A stretch of 64,000 nt of DNA from Bordetella genomosp. 11 (GCF_002261215.1 NZ_NEVS01000004.1:2356001-2420000), one strand, 5' to 3'. Counted from the stretch's first letter, positions 46,959 to 56,333 are shown. Numbers and translations are program-made. Notes: generated by a model not told the origin, from the sequence alone.

Positions 46959-49424
46959 CTAGCGGCGCTTGCGCGCGGCGGACTTGGTGGCAGCCTGCGC
47001 CTGGCGCACGGCAACGCGATCCGCCTTCTTGGCTTCGGCGCGTCGCACCTTGGCCGTTTGCCCTTTCAGAGCCTTGGGCTTGGTGCCCGCGGCCTTCTTG
47101 ACGCGCCGTGGCGGCTCGTCCGGCCCTCGTTGCGCGGCCTTGCGCAGCGATTCGAAACTCGTGCCCTTGACCAGCCTGAACTCGATGCGCCGAGCTTCCA
47201 GATCGACCCGCGCCACCTGGACCTGGACCTTGTCGGTCAACCGATAGCGCATGCCCGTACGTTCGCCCCGCAATTCATGCAGCGCATCGTTGAACTGGAA
47301 ATACTCGCCGCCCAGTTCGGAAACATGGACCAGTCCTTCGACGTGCAGCGTATCCAGGGTGACGAAGATGCCGAAGCTCGCCACGCCGGTCACCGTGCCG
47401 CTGAAGTCCTCGCCCACGCGCTCTTTGACGAACCAGCACTTCAGCCAGGCTTCCACGTCGCGCGACGCATCGTCGGCGCGGCGCTCGCTGGAGGAAAGCA
47501 ACAGCCCCAGCTTTTCCCAAATGGCATGCTCGTGCTCCTTGTGGGAGCGGCCGATCACCACCGGCTCGTCCGCCTGCGAGGGGACATAGCGCTGTCCCTG
47601 CAGAAGGGCCTTGATGACCCGGTGCGTCAGCAAGTCCGGGTAACGCCGGATGGGAGAGGTGAAATGCGTATACGCCGGATACAGCAGGCCGAAATGGCCG
47701 ACGTTCTCCGGGCTGTACATGGCCTGCTGCATCGAGCGCAGGCACATGGTTTGAAGCAGCGGATAGTCCGGACGGCCGCGCACGCTGTCCAGGAAGTCGC
47801 CGTAGTCCTTGGCCGTCGGGGCGTCCCCGCCGCCCAATGTCAGCCCCAGCGTGCGCAGGAATTCGCGCAGGGACTGCAGGCGATCCGGCGTCGGCCCTTC
47901 GTGGATGCGGTACAGGCCCGGATGCTTGCTGCGCTCCATGAAATCGGCCGCGCAGGTGTTGGCCGCCAGCATGCATTCTTCGATCAGCTTGTGCGCGTCG
48001 TTGCGCACCACGCCAACGATCTGTTCGATGCGGCCCAGCTCGTTGCAGACGATCTTGGTTTCCACCGTATCGAAATCGATGGCGCCGCGCTTGCGGCGCG
48101 CCTGCGACAGCAGTTGATAAAGTTCGTACAGGTTCCAGACCTGCGGCATCACGCCGGCCATGGCCTGCGCGGCCGGGCCGCCGGCCTGCTGCAGCGCCGC
48201 CCAGATATTCGTATAGGTAGTGCGCGCATGCGAGTGCATGACGGCGTTATAGAACTGATAGGCCGTCACGGTGCCCGCCTTGGCGCCACTCGCGGGTATC
48301 ACCATGTCGCAGACCAGCACCAGCCGGTCCACGTGCGGGTTGAGCGAACAGAGGCCGTTCGACAGCGTCTCCGGCAGCATGGGAATGACCCGCCGCGGAA
48401 AATATACGCTGGTACCGCGTTCGACGGCATCGTCATCCAGCGCGTCGTTGGGGCGCACATAATGGCTGACATCGGCAATCGCAACGAGCAGGCGCCACGC
48501 CGGCCGCTTGCGCTGCCCCGTGCCAAGATCGATAGGCTCGCAATACACCGCATCGTCGAAATCCCGCGCGTCCTCGCCATCGATCGTGATGAGCGGTACG
48601 TCGCGCAAGTCGACGCGGTCCTTCAGATCGGATTTGCGCACGGTATCCGGCAGGCGCGCTGCCTGCTTGAGCGCCGCCTCGGAAAACTCCACAGGCACAT
48701 CGAACTTGCGCACGGCAATTTCGATTTCCATGCCGGGGTCGTCGATTTCACCGAGTACTTCGAAGACGCGTCCCAGGGGCTGGGTGTGTCGCGTGGGCTG
48801 TTCGATGATTTCCACCGAGACGACCTGCCCGTGCTGCGCGCCGTTCGTGTCGCTGGGTGGAATCAGGATATCGTGCTTGATACGCTGGTCTTCCGGCACG
48901 ACGATGGACAAACCGTGCTCATGCAGGAAACGTCCCACCAATTTATTGGTGCGGCGCTCGATGACTTCGACGATATTGCCTTCGGGCTTGCCACGATATT
49001 CACCGCCCGGTTTGACGAGCACGCGATCGCCATGCAGCACCTTCAGCATTTCGCGGGGCGACAAGAAGATGTCCGGTCCGCCGTCATCGCGGACCAGGAA
49101 TCCGAAGCCGTCTCGATGGCCCTGCACCCTGCCGGCCACGAAGTCCAGCTTGGTGGCCAACAGCAGCACGCCCTTGCGGTTGGGGAGCAGTTGCCCATCC
49201 CGTTCCATGGCGGCCAGGCGGCGTTCGAAACCCACGGAGGTATCCGGGCGAGCCACGCCCATCCGGTCTGCCAGCTCGGCTGGCGACAACGGCGCACCGG
49301 CCGATCGCAGCGCGCGAAGGATGGCTTCGCGGCTGGGAACGTCGGGATCGAAATCGGGGGGCGCCTCAGGCACGACCGTGGGTCTGTTCTTGTTAGCGGC
49401 GTCGTCGCTCGATCGTTTTGCCAA
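46959..49424 (-). CDS. rnr: ribonuclease R
   Basis: An 821-residue 3'-5' exoribonuclease that degrades structured RNA. It has an N-terminal helix-turn-helix (RALRSAGAPLSPAELADRM), two cold-shock domains (GFGFLVRDDGGPDIFLSP), and the RNB catalytic domain with ITIDGEDARDFDDAVYCE and its Asp cluster. An S1 domain (FSGTVTGVASFGIFVTLD) and a long Lys/Arg/Ala-rich tail end the protein. The start is a TTG at 49424 with AGGAATT upstream; no in-frame ATG fits the family start. The promoter region is shared with the divergent tRNA-Leu. Confidence 0.95.
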   Translation of the reverse strand: MAKRSSDDAANKNRPTVVPEAPPDFDPDVPSREAILRALRSAGAPLSPAELADRMGVARPDTSVGFERRLAAMERDGQLLPNRKGVLLLATKLDFVAGRVQGHRDGFGFLVRDDGGPDIFLSPREMLKVLHGDRVLVKPGGEYRGKPEGNIVEVIERRTNKLVGRFLHEHGLSIVVPEDQRIKHDILIPPSDTNGAQHGQVVSVEIIEQPTRHTQPLGRVFEVLGEIDDPGMEIEIAVRKFDVPVEFSEAALKQAARLPDTVRKSDLKDRVDLRDVPLITIDGEDARDFDDAVYCEPIDLGTGQRKRPAWRLLVAIADVSHYVRPNDALDDDAVERGTSVYFPRRVIPMLPETLSNGLCSLNPHVDRLVLVCDMVIPASGAKAGTVTAYQFYNAVMHSHARTTYTNIWAALQQAGGPAAQAMAGVMPQVWNLYELYQLLSQARRKRGAIDFDTVETKIVCNELGRIEQIVGVVRNDAHKLIEECMLAANTCAADFMERSKHPGLYRIHEGPTPDRLQSLREFLRTLGLTLGGGDAPTAKDYGDFLDSVRGRPDYPLLQTMCLRSMQQAMYSPENVGHFGLLYPAYTHFTSPIRRYPDLLTHRVIKALLQGQRYVPSQADEPVVIGRSHKEHEHAIWEKLGLLLSSSERRADDASRDVEAWLKCWFVKERVGEDFSGTVTGVASFGIFVTLDTLHVEGLVHVSELGGEYFQFNDALHELRGERTGMRYRLTDKVQVQVARVDLEARRIEFRLVKGTSFESLRKAAQRGPDEPPRRVKKAAGTKPKALKGQTAKVRRAEAKKADRVAVRQAQAATKSAARKRR

Positions 49425-49446
49425 AGTCGGAATTCCTGTTTATAAT
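49418..49446 (+). promoter_or_regulatory. sigma70 promoter upstream of the first tRNA-Leu
   Basis: TTGCCA (49418-49423), a 17-bp spacer and a consensus TATAAT (49441-49446). Transcription would start about 100 bp before the tRNA. Confidence 0.7.
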
Positions 49447-49551
49447 GCGCAGCTTCTGTGCTTTCGCGGAAATTGCTGCGCAGGAAGCGCCGCTGGTTCT
49501 AAACCGGCGGTTTGCTACAAAGCAAAAGCGGTATTCTAACGAAAATACAGT

Positions 49552-49636
49552 GCCCAGGTGGCGGAATTGGTAGACGCGCATGGTTCAGGTCCATGTGCCG
49601 CAAGGTGTGGAGGTTCGAGTCCTCTCCTGGGCACCA
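49552..49636 (+). tRNA. tRNA-Leu (anticodon CAG), copy 1
   Basis: An 85-nt class II tRNA: acceptor GCCCAGG/CCTGGGC, leucine-type D arm GCGGAATTGGTAGACGC, anticodon loop TTCAGGT (CAG), long variable arm, T arm GAGGTTCGAGTCCTC and encoded CCA. It is identical over its full length to the copy at 49990-50074. Confidence 0.96.
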
Positions 49637-49645
49637 AGAATTCGC

Positions 49646-49679
49646 AAAACCCCCGATGTGGAAACGCATCGGGGGTTTT
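49646..49679. terminator. terminator of the first tRNA-Leu, also in place for the minus-strand KATP open frame
   Basis: AAAACCCCCGATG and CATCGGGGGTTTT form a 13-bp stem with an eight-base loop and T-rich ends on both strands. Confidence 0.88.
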
Positions 49680-49683
49680 GTCT

Positions 49684-49815
49684 TTATGCGTCGGAGTTCG
49701 GCTTCGAGCGGGATTTGGCTTTGAGCGGGGTTGCCTTCGGGGTTGCCTTCGGGGTTGCCTTCGGGGTTGCCTTCGGGGTTGCCTTCGGGGTTGCCTTTTG
49801 AACGGGTTTATCCAT
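49684..49815 (-). CDS. small basic open frame with six KATP repeats (hypothetical)
   Basis: A 43-residue open frame, MDKPVQ then (KATP)x6 then LKAKSRSKPNSDA, produced by a 12-bp tandem repeat. It is highly basic and resembles the Lys/Ala/Pro repeat tails of bacterial histone H1-like proteins. For: the ATG is followed by sensible coding and the stop is five bases before a bidirectional terminator. Against: the Shine-Dalgarno is weak (GGGTAG), a stop lies just upstream of the ATG, and no promoter is evident. It may be a real small DNA-binding protein or only repeat DNA. Confidence 0.35.
   Translation of the reverse strand: MDKPVQKATPKATPKATPKATPKATPKATPLKAKSRSKPNSDA
49727..49798. repeat. 12-bp tandem repeat (six copies)
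   Basis: GGGGTTGCCTTC is repeated six times head to tail, five copies perfect and the last changed at its final base. The unit is a multiple of three, so copy-number changes keep the frame. It sits between two identical tRNA-Leu genes and is a natural VNTR candidate. Confidence 0.93.
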
Positions 49816-49918
49816 GCGCTACCCGCGGCCCCTGAAAAACCCCCGGCCAAACCTCCGGCTCTTGAAATCCCGGCCCTTGCCTCCGGCGTTCAAAACGCCG
49901 CGCAAAACAAACGGCCAC

Positions 49919-49947
49919 TTGCAGCCCGGAAAAAAAGCCTGCATAAT
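49919..49947 (+). promoter_or_regulatory. sigma70 promoter of the second tRNA-Leu
   Basis: TTGCAG (49919-49924), a 17-bp spacer and CATAAT (49942-49947), about 36 bp before the tRNA start. Confidence 0.68.
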
Positions 49948-49989
49948 CGCGCCTCTTCGCTGTCGCAGGTTTGAACGGCAACGAAGCGG

Positions 49990-50074
49990 GCCCAGGTGGC
50001 GGAATTGGTAGACGCGCATGGTTCAGGTCCATGTGCCGCAAGGTGTGGAGGTTCGAGTCCTCTCCTGGGCACCA
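49990..50074 (+). tRNA. tRNA-Leu (anticodon CAG), copy 2
   Basis: Identical in sequence to copy 1, with encoded CCA. Each copy has its own promoter and terminator, so they are separate transcription units 438 bp apart. Confidence 0.96.
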
Positions 50075-50123
50075 CCCGATAGCGATATCCACGGCAGCAG
50101 ATGCCGTGGGTAAATCAAGACAG

Positions 50124-50158
50124 AAACCCCGCAAGATACTTGTCTCGCGGGGTTTTTT
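50124..50158. terminator. terminator between the second tRNA-Leu and the GNAT gene
   Basis: AAACCCCGC and GCGGGGTTT with a 14-base loop, then a T6 run on the plus strand. It ends the tRNA transcript and can also serve the minus-strand GNAT gene, which stops at 50176. Confidence 0.82.
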
Positions 50159-50175
50159 ATTGGCTTGGCGCCGCC

Positions 50176-50613
50176 TCACGCCTGCAATACGCGCGCCATG
50201 GCAACGTGTTCGATGCCGGCCTCCATGAATTTGTCGCCCTCGACGACGAAGCCCTGCCCTTCGTAAAAACCGCGTGCATGCGTCTGGGCATTGAGCATCA
50301 GCTTGCGATGGCCGGCCGCGCGCCCCGCTTCCACCAGTGCCTGCAGCAGGCGGGCGCCCACGCCCAGGCCTCGCGCCCGCCGGTGTACCGCCATGCGTCC
50401 GATGTGGCCATCGGGAAGCAGCCTGCCCGTACCCAGCACCTGTCCTTCGGCATCGTAGGCGACCGCATGGACACAAACCGCATCGAACTCGTCCAGTTCG
50501 ATTTCCGCCGGCACCTGCTGCTCCACGACGAAAACGGCGTGGCGAACCGCGGCAGCGTCATCGCGCAAGCGGGTCCAATCGCCAACGACCACGGTAACGG
50601 ATGGCTGATTCAT
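50176..50613 (-). CDS. GNAT family N-acetyltransferase
   Basis: A 145-residue acetyl-CoA-dependent acyltransferase. The N-terminal VRHAVFVVEQQVPAEIELDEFD is of the ElaA/YjcF type. The acetyl-CoA loop is GRMAVHRRARGLGVGARLL and the C-terminal part shows LNAQTHARGFYEGQGF. The substrate cannot be told. It stands alone, divergent from the AEC transporter. Confidence 0.88.
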   Translation of the reverse strand: MNQPSVTVVVGDWTRLRDDAAAVRHAVFVVEQQVPAEIELDEFDAVCVHAVAYDAEGQVLGTGRLLPDGHIGRMAVHRRARGLGVGARLLQALVEAGRAAGHRKLMLNAQTHARGFYEGQGFVVEGDKFMEAGIEHVAMARVLQA

Positions 50614-50753
50614 GCTGCTATTCCTTCCCGGTTGAACGTCAAACCCCGGATTTTCGCGGCTGCGGACTCGCCAGGCAAATCGCCGTACGCAACGCCACGG
50701 AAAAATCCCATAGACAGTTAGAATGGGCTCCCTTTCCGCATCCTTTTTTCCCC

Positions 50754-51698
50754 ATGCATGCCGTCGTCACCGCCGCCCTGCCGGTATTCGTGTTGATTCT
50801 GGTGGGATGGCTGGCGGCGCGACGGCGCCTGCTGGGACCGGCCGCAAGCGACGTCCTTAATCGCTTCGTCGTCTATCTGGCGCTGCCGGCGTTGCTGTTC
50901 CGCGCCATGTCGCAGGTGACGTGGGAACAATTGGCACATCCAGGCTATGTACTGTCCTTCATCGGCGGCATCGCGGCGGCCTTCGCGGTGGCCCTTGTCG
51001 CGCATCGCGGCAAGTCCACCCCACTCACCGACATCAGCATCGAAGCCCTGAGCAACTCCTACGCCAACGTGGGCTTCATGGGGATCCCGCTGTGCCTGGT
51101 GCTGTTCGGCCAGCCGAGCCTCGCACCGGCGGTCGTGGCGACACTCATGACGGCCTGCGTGCTGTTCGGCGTGTCGATCGCGCTCATCGAAGCCGACCAG
51201 CGGCACGGCCAGGATTTCCGCAAGACCGCCGCCAAGGTCGGCGGAGCCTTGCTGCGCAACCCTTTGCTCATATCCCCCATGCTGGGTTTCGCCTGGGCGG
51301 CCACCGGCGTGCCCCTGCCGGAATCCATCGACCGCTTCATGGTCCTCCTGGGTAACGCGGCCAGCCCATGCGCGCTCATCGCCATCGGCCTGTTCCTCGC
51401 CCAGACGGAAGCCGGCGGTGACGGCGCCGTGGTGGCGCGCGTGGTCGCCGCCAAGCTGCTTGTGCAGCCCGGCATCACCGCCCTGCTCGCTTTCGGCTTG
51501 TTCTCCATGCCGCCCGTATGGGCCTGGACCGCGGTACTGCTAAGCGCGCTGCCCATCGGCACCGGCCCTTTCATCCTGGCGCAACTGTACGGGCGCGATG
51601 CCCGGATCGCATCGCGCACCATCCTGCTGTCCACCCTTGTCTCGGTATTGACGATCTCGGTGCTGGTCGCGTGGATAGAACAGCATGGCGTGCGCTGA
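50754..51698 (+). CDS. AEC (auxin efflux carrier-like) family transporter
   Basis: A 314-residue inner-membrane protein with about ten helices in two inverted halves. The start is VVTAALPVFVLILVGWLAARR. ALSNSYANVGFMGIPL and ALIAIGLFLAQ carry the family's broken-helix signature. Family members export carboxylates such as malonate or malate. No Shine-Dalgarno is evident before the ATG (50754). It is followed 60 bp later by arsB. Confidence 0.86.
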   Translation: MHAVVTAALPVFVLILVGWLAARRRLLGPAASDVLNRFVVYLALPALLFRAMSQVTWEQLAHPGYVLSFIGGIAAAFAVALVAHRGKSTPLTDISIEALSNSYANVGFMGIPLCLVLFGQPSLAPAVVATLMTACVLFGVSIALIEADQRHGQDFRKTAAKVGGALLRNPLLISPMLGFAWAATGVPLPESIDRFMVLLGNAASPCALIAIGLFLAQTEAGGDGAVVARVVAAKLLVQPGITALLAFGLFSMPPVWAWTAVLLSALPIGTGPFILAQLYGRDARIASRTILLSTLVSVLTISVLVAWIEQHGVR

Positions 51699-51758
51699 CG
51701 CGCCCCACCACTACTCGACCTCCCTCCTTCTTTTCCACCTTCATCGATTACCCGACCC

Positions 51759-53036
51759 ATGCTAGCCGCTTGCATTTTCATACTCACCCTGGCGCTGGTC
51801 ATCATCCAGCCACGCGGCCTGGGCGTCGGTTGGAGCGCCGCGGGCGGCGCCCTGCTCGCATTGGCCACCGGTGTCGTCCACATTGGCGACATCGCGGAAG
51901 TCTGGCACATCGTATGGAATGCCACGGCTACTTTCATCGCCATCATCATCACCAGTCTCATCCTGGACGAGGCCGGCTTCTTCAAATGGTGCGCATTGCA
52001 TGTAGCGCGCTGGGGCCAGGGCCATGGCAAACGGCTTTTCGTCCTGATCGTGCTGCTGGGGGCCACGGTCACTGCCCTGTTCGCCAACGACGGGGCGGCG
52101 CTCATCCTGACGCCCATCGTGATGGAGGTCCTGCTGGCCCTGGGCTTCGGGCCTGCCGCATCGCTGGCGTTCGTCATGGCGGCCGGCTTCATTGCCGATA
52201 CCGGCAGCTTGCCGCTCATCGTCTCCAATCTCGTCAACATTGTCTCGGCGGACTTTTTCCAGATCGGATTCGCGCGCTACGCCGCCGTCATGGCACCGGT
52301 CAACGTCGCCGCCGTGGCCGCATCGCTGGCCATGCTGATGCTTGTATTCCGGCGCGCCATTCCCGCCCGCTACGACGATGGAGGACTGCCGGAGCCGCGC
52401 AGCGCGATACGCGATCCCGCGACCTTTCGTGCCGGCTGGATCGTGTTGGCGCTGCTTCTCGCCGGGTTCTTCATACTCGAACCCATCGGCGTACCGGTAA
52501 GCGCCGTCGCGGCTGCCGGGGCATTCGGACTGCTTGCCGTCGCCGGACGGACGCACATCGTCGGCACCCGCCGGATCATGCGCAACGCGCCCTGGCACAT
52601 CGTCGTCTTTTCGCTCGGCATGTACCTGGTGGTATATGGCCTGCGCAATGCCGGCCTGACGGCGCAACTCAGCGCCTTCCTGTCGTGGTGCGCGCAGGGC
52701 GGCGTATGGGGCGGCGCGTTCGGCATGGGCATCGCCGCGGCTGCATTGTCTTCCGTGATGAATAACCTGCCCGCCGTGCTGGTGGGCGCGCTATCGATAG
52801 CCGATGCCTCGGTTACCGGCGCCGCACGCGAGGCCATGATCTACGCGAACGTAATCGGCAGCGACCTGGGCCCCAAGATCACGCCCATCGGCAGCCTGGC
52901 GACACTGCTATGGCTGCATGTGCTCGAGCGCAAGGGGATACGCATAGGCTGGGGATACTACTTCCGGATCGGGATCGTGCTGACCCTTCCTGTTTTGCTA
53001 GCCACCCTCGCCGCATTGGCGTGGTGGCTGAGCTGA
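51759..53036 (+). CDS. arsB: ArsB-type arsenite/antimonite efflux protein
   Basis: A 425-residue, 12-helix arsenite carrier (E. coli ArsB has 429). Its hallmarks are [42 protein letters not shown] and [22 protein letters not shown], each in part. No arsR, arsC or arsA is next to it, so its expression control is not of the classic ars-operon type. It may form a unit with the AEC gene upstream. Confidence 0.9.
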   Translation: MLAACIFILTLALVIIQPRGLGVGWSAAGGALLALATGVVHIGDIAEVWHIVWNATATFIAIIITSLILDEAGFFKWCALHVARWGQGHGKRLFVLIVLLGATVTALFANDGAALILTPIVMEVLLALGFGPAASLAFVMAAGFIADTGSLPLIVSNLVNIVSADFFQIGFARYAAVMAPVNVAAVAASLAMLMLVFRRAIPARYDDGGLPEPRSAIRDPATFRAGWIVLALLLAGFFILEPIGVPVSAVAAAGAFGLLAVAGRTHIVGTRRIMRNAPWHIVVFSLGMYLVVYGLRNAGLTAQLSAFLSWCAQGGVWGGAFGMGIAAAALSSVMNNLPAVLVGALSIADASVTGAAREAMIYANVIGSDLGPKITPIGSLATLLWLHVLERKGIRIGWGYYFRIGIVLTLPVLLATLAALAWWLS

Positions 53037-53039
53037 CCG

Positions 53040-53099
53040 CAAATTACCAAAATTCATATATAAATTTATATTGATTATTTTATGAAATAAAGAGCGAGA
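53040..53099. promoter_or_regulatory. AT-rich stretch upstream of the YeeE/YedE gene
   Basis: A marked AT-rich block of about 60 bp in GC-rich surroundings (runs such as ATATATAAATTTATATTG). It is followed by a hairpin GCGGCC-CCGATA-GGCCGC (53118-53135) before the gene's ATG. It probably holds the promoter and activator sites. I cannot name the elements. Confidence 0.4.
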
Positions 53100-53154
53100 G
53101 TTTACAGTCCGAGGTTTGCGGCCCCGATAGGCCGCCTCGACATTACTCGCCTCC

Positions 53155-54381
53155 ATGTCTTCGAACGCATCCACTCTCGATTTCCGTCCCTCGGCGCCTA
53201 CGCTGCGGCTCAATAGCCGCCCCTTGTGGATAGCCCTGCTATTGGTGGCCCTGGGCGCCTGGTACCTGAACGCCACCGTCGGCTGGCGGCAGGCAGGCTT
53301 GTGGGTAACGGGTGCCCTGCTGGGCATTACCCTTTACCACGCGTCCTTCGGTTTCACCCAGGCATGGCGCGTGTTCGTGTCCGACCGCCGCGCCGCCGGC
53401 CTGCGCGGCCAGATGCTGATGCTGGCGCTGGGCGTCGTGCTGTTCTTCCCCATCCTGGCGCAGGGCACGTTGTTCGGCCATCCCGTTGCCGGCCTGGTTT
53501 CGCCGGCCGGGGCCTCGGTTCTCCTGGGGGCCTTTCTGTTCGGGGTGGGTATGCAATTGGGAGGAGGCTGCGCTTCCGGCACCTTGTTCGCCGTGGGCGG
53601 CGGCAATACGCGCATGCTGGTGACGCTGCTGTTCTTCGTCGTCGGTTCGGTCCTGGGCACCTACACGTTTCCGTGGTGGTCGGCGCTGCCGGCCATCAAG
53701 CCCACCTCCTTCGTCCTCGCCTGGGGTCCCCTCCCCGCCATTTTCGCGAACCTCGCGGTGTTCGCCCTGATCGCCTGGATCGCGACCCGCATGGAAAGGC
53801 GCCGCCACGGCCGCATCGTTTCGTTCGCCTCGCGCACCGATCGCCCCGCAAGCCTGTGGCGGGGCCCGTGGCCGCTGGTGTGGGGCGGGGTCGCCCTGGT
53901 CGCTCTGAACTTCGCGACGCTGGCCCTGGCGGGACGGCCGTGGGGCATCACGTCCGCCTTCGCCCTTTGGGGCGCGAAGGCTTACGACGCGATGGGTGGG
54001 GATGTGGCCGGCTGGGCCTACTGGGTCAAGCAATCCAAGTCGCTGGCCGCGCCGCTGCGCGAGGACGTCACGACGGTCATGGACATCGGCCTGATGCTGG
54101 GCGCCCTGGTCGCCGCATCCGCCGCGGGCAAATTCGCGCCCGTCTGGAAAGTGCCGGCCCGTTCGCTGGCCGGCGCCGTAATCGGTGGCCTGCTGCTCGG
54201 CTTCGGCGCGCGCCTGGCCTACGGATGCAATATCGGCGCGTATTTCAGCGGCATCCTTTCAGGCAGCCTGCACGCCTGGCTGTGGCTGCCCGCGGCTTTT
54301 GCCGGAAGCGCTCTCGGCGTACACCTGCGCCCCATCTTCGGCTTGTCCGTGGAGAAATCGCCGCCGCCGTCCAGTTGCTGA
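53155..54381 (+). CDS. YeeE/YedE family (thiosulfate-type sulfur) transporter
   Basis: A 408-residue inner-membrane protein with about ten helices and two repeats of the family motif with its conserved cysteine: GMQLGGGCASGTLFAVGGG and GARLAYGCNIGAYFSGI. Characterised relatives import thiosulfate or sulfur compounds through cysteine relays. There is no TusA-like partner next to it. The ATG at 53155 gives a family-like basic N-terminus. Confidence 0.9.
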   Translation: MSSNASTLDFRPSAPTLRLNSRPLWIALLLVALGAWYLNATVGWRQAGLWVTGALLGITLYHASFGFTQAWRVFVSDRRAAGLRGQMLMLALGVVLFFPILAQGTLFGHPVAGLVSPAGASVLLGAFLFGVGMQLGGGCASGTLFAVGGGNTRMLVTLLFFVVGSVLGTYTFPWWSALPAIKPTSFVLAWGPLPAIFANLAVFALIAWIATRMERRRHGRIVSFASRTDRPASLWRGPWPLVWGGVALVALNFATLALAGRPWGITSAFALWGAKAYDAMGGDVAGWAYWVKQSKSLAAPLREDVTTVMDIGLMLGALVAASAAGKFAPVWKVPARSLAGAVIGGLLLGFGARLAYGCNIGAYFSGILSGSLHAWLWLPAAFAGSALGVHLRPIFGLSVEKSPPPSSC

Positions 54382-54643
54382 AGACGCGCCCGCACGGCGA
54401 CGACAACGCGATATCCGGGACCGGAGCACTATGAGCCGCATCCCGAAGGCCGGACCTGCGTCCGCCCCTCGGGAAGCAGGCCACATGGCTCCGGTTCTGC
54501 TTTCCGCCCGGCCTCGCCCGGCGCTTCCTTTCACGCTTTTATTTCAACGCCGCTCGCGCTTTCCTCCGTAGTGGCCGCAGCTTTCTGTTATGGTTTGCCG
54601 CGTTCGAGACAGCGGGCCCCGGCCCGCCAAGAAGGAAAGACAT

Positions 54644-56305
54644 ATGCCCTGGCTGGCCATCCGGTTTTCAACTTTGGCGCTCGTTCTGGCAGGCACCGTC
54701 TGCACGGCAACGTTAACCGTCCTGTCGTCGCCGGTGTGGCTCTGGGCGGCGATCCCGCTGGCCGCGCTGGCAGTGCTGGGCCTCTATGACCTGGTCCAGC
54801 CGCACCACGCCATACGCCGCAACTATCCCATCCTGGGCAACCTGCGCTTCCTGTTCGAAGCCATACGCCCGGAAATCCGCCAGTACTTCCTCGAAGACGA
54901 TACGAACGCGACGCCCTTTTCACGGGCGCAGCGTTCCATCGTTTACCAACGCGCCAAGAAGCAGGTGGACAAGCGTCCTTTCGGCACGCAGGAAGAGGTC
55001 TACAACGACCGCTATGAGTGGATGAATCACTCGCTTGCGCCGACACATGTCGCCGACAGCGATTTTCGCGTCACCGTCGGCGGACCGGACTGCAAGCAAC
55101 CTTATTCGATGTCGGCACTGAACGTCTCGGCCATGAGCTTCGGCGCGCTATCGGGCAACGCCATCACCGCGCTTAACGAAGGCGCGCGCATCGGCAATTT
55201 CGCCCACGATACCGGCGAAGGCGGCATCAGCCCGTATCACCGCAAGCCGGGAGGCGACCTGGTGTGGAATATCGGGTCCGGCTATTTCGGTTGCCGGGAC
55301 GAGCAGGGCAACTTTTCGCCCGAGGCGTTCGTGCGCAACGCGCGCACGCCGCAGGTAAAGATGATAGAAATCAAGCTGTCGCAGGGCGCCAAGCCCGGCC
55401 ACGGCGGTATTCTGCCCGGCGCCAAGGTCACGCCGGAAATCGCCGCGACGCGCGGCGTGGCGCCATGGAAAGACTGCAATTCGCCCGCGGGCCACAGCGC
55501 GTTCGACACGCCCATCGGGCTGATGCGCTTTGTCGCCCAGTTGCGCGAACTGTCCGAAGGCAAGCCGGTCGGGTTCAAGCTGTGCGTCGGCCATCCTTGG
55601 GAATGGTTCGCCATCGTCAAGGCGATGCTGGAAACCGGCATCACCCCCGACTTCATCGTCGTCGACGGTGCCGAAGGCGGAACCGGCGCGGCGCCACTGG
55701 AATTCGTCGACCATGTCGGTACCCCGCTGCGGGAGGGCCTGCGCCTGGTGCACAACACGCTTGTCGGGGTCAACCTGCGCGATCGCATTCGCATCGGTGC
55801 GTCCGGCAAGATCATCACCGCCTTCGACATGACGCGCACCATGGCGCTCGGCGCGGACTGGTGCAACGCCGCGCGCGGCTTCATGTTCGCGATCGGCTGT
55901 ATACAGGCCCAATCGTGCCACACGGATAAATGCCCCACCGGCGTTGCGACCCAGGACCCGGTGCGCCAGCGCGCCCTGGTGGTACCCGACAAGGCGCAAC
56001 GCGTGGCGAACTTCCACGCCAACACGCTGCACGCCCTGGCAGAGCTGCTGGGCGCGGCCGGACTGACGCATCCGGGCGCCCTGCGGCCCCACCACATCGC
56101 GCGGCGCATCTCGCCATCCGAAGTGCGCCTGCTGTCCGCGGTCTTTCCCGAGTTGGCGCCCGGTGAATTGCTGGAAGGCAAGTTCCGGCATCGCGTGTTC
56201 GAAACAGGCTGGACGATGGCGCGCGCCGATTCGTTCCAGCCGGCCCACGACATCACTTCCGTCCAGGCGATCGCGGACTGCCCACCCGAGCCCGTGCCAG
56301 CCTGA
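54644..56305 (+). CDS. FMN-binding glutamate synthase family protein (GltB central-domain-like)
   Basis: A 553-residue protein with two N-terminal membrane helices (ALVLAGTVCTATLTVLSSPVW and AAIPLAALAVLGLYDLV), then an FMN-dependent (beta/alpha)8 domain like the central part of glutamate synthase. Visible features are SALNVSAMSFGALSGNA, DTGEGGISPYH, KPGHGGILPGAKV and a cysteine cluster Cys419-x5-Cys425-x4-Cys430 for a 3Fe-4S centre. It lacks the amidotransferase domain, so it is not a full glutamate synthase and its reaction is unknown. AAGGAAAG precedes the ATG. A GCGGGCC/GGCCCGC hairpin lies 15 bp upstream. Confidence 0.88.
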   Translation: MPWLAIRFSTLALVLAGTVCTATLTVLSSPVWLWAAIPLAALAVLGLYDLVQPHHAIRRNYPILGNLRFLFEAIRPEIRQYFLEDDTNATPFSRAQRSIVYQRAKKQVDKRPFGTQEEVYNDRYEWMNHSLAPTHVADSDFRVTVGGPDCKQPYSMSALNVSAMSFGALSGNAITALNEGARIGNFAHDTGEGGISPYHRKPGGDLVWNIGSGYFGCRDEQGNFSPEAFVRNARTPQVKMIEIKLSQGAKPGHGGILPGAKVTPEIAATRGVAPWKDCNSPAGHSAFDTPIGLMRFVAQLRELSEGKPVGFKLCVGHPWEWFAIVKAMLETGITPDFIVVDGAEGGTGAAPLEFVDHVGTPLREGLRLVHNTLVGVNLRDRIRIGASGKIITAFDMTRTMALGADWCNAARGFMFAIGCIQAQSCHTDKCPTGVATQDPVRQRALVVPDKAQRVANFHANTLHALAELLGAAGLTHPGALRPHHIARRISPSEVRLLSAVFPELAPGELLEGKFRHRVFETGWTMARADSFQPAHDITSVQAIADCPPEPVPA

Positions 56306-56317
56306 GCAGGCCTGGCG

Positions 56318-56333
56318 CGGCACACAGCTTGCG
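56318..56333 (+). promoter_or_regulatory. sigma54-type promoter of the small acidic protein gene
   Basis: CGGCACACAGCTTGCG has GG (56319-56320) and GC (56331-56332) exactly 10 bp apart, with GGCAC in the -24 and TTGC in the -12 element. Transcription would start about 50 bp before the ATG. Confidence 0.72.

Noticed and set aside
46926..49445. An 839-codon open frame antisense to rnr
   Set aside because: The minus strand encodes a textbook RNase R. The plus frame has no recognisable domain and overlaps rnr completely.
49727..49798. Short tandem repeats considered as a CRISPR array
   Set aside because: The units are 12 bp, contiguous and without spacers, and no cas genes are nearby.
49558..49974. 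A plus-strand open frame running through the first tRNA-Leu and the 12-bp repeats
   Set aside because: It overlaps a tRNA and its terminator. The repeat-encoded part is only a translation of the VNTR.
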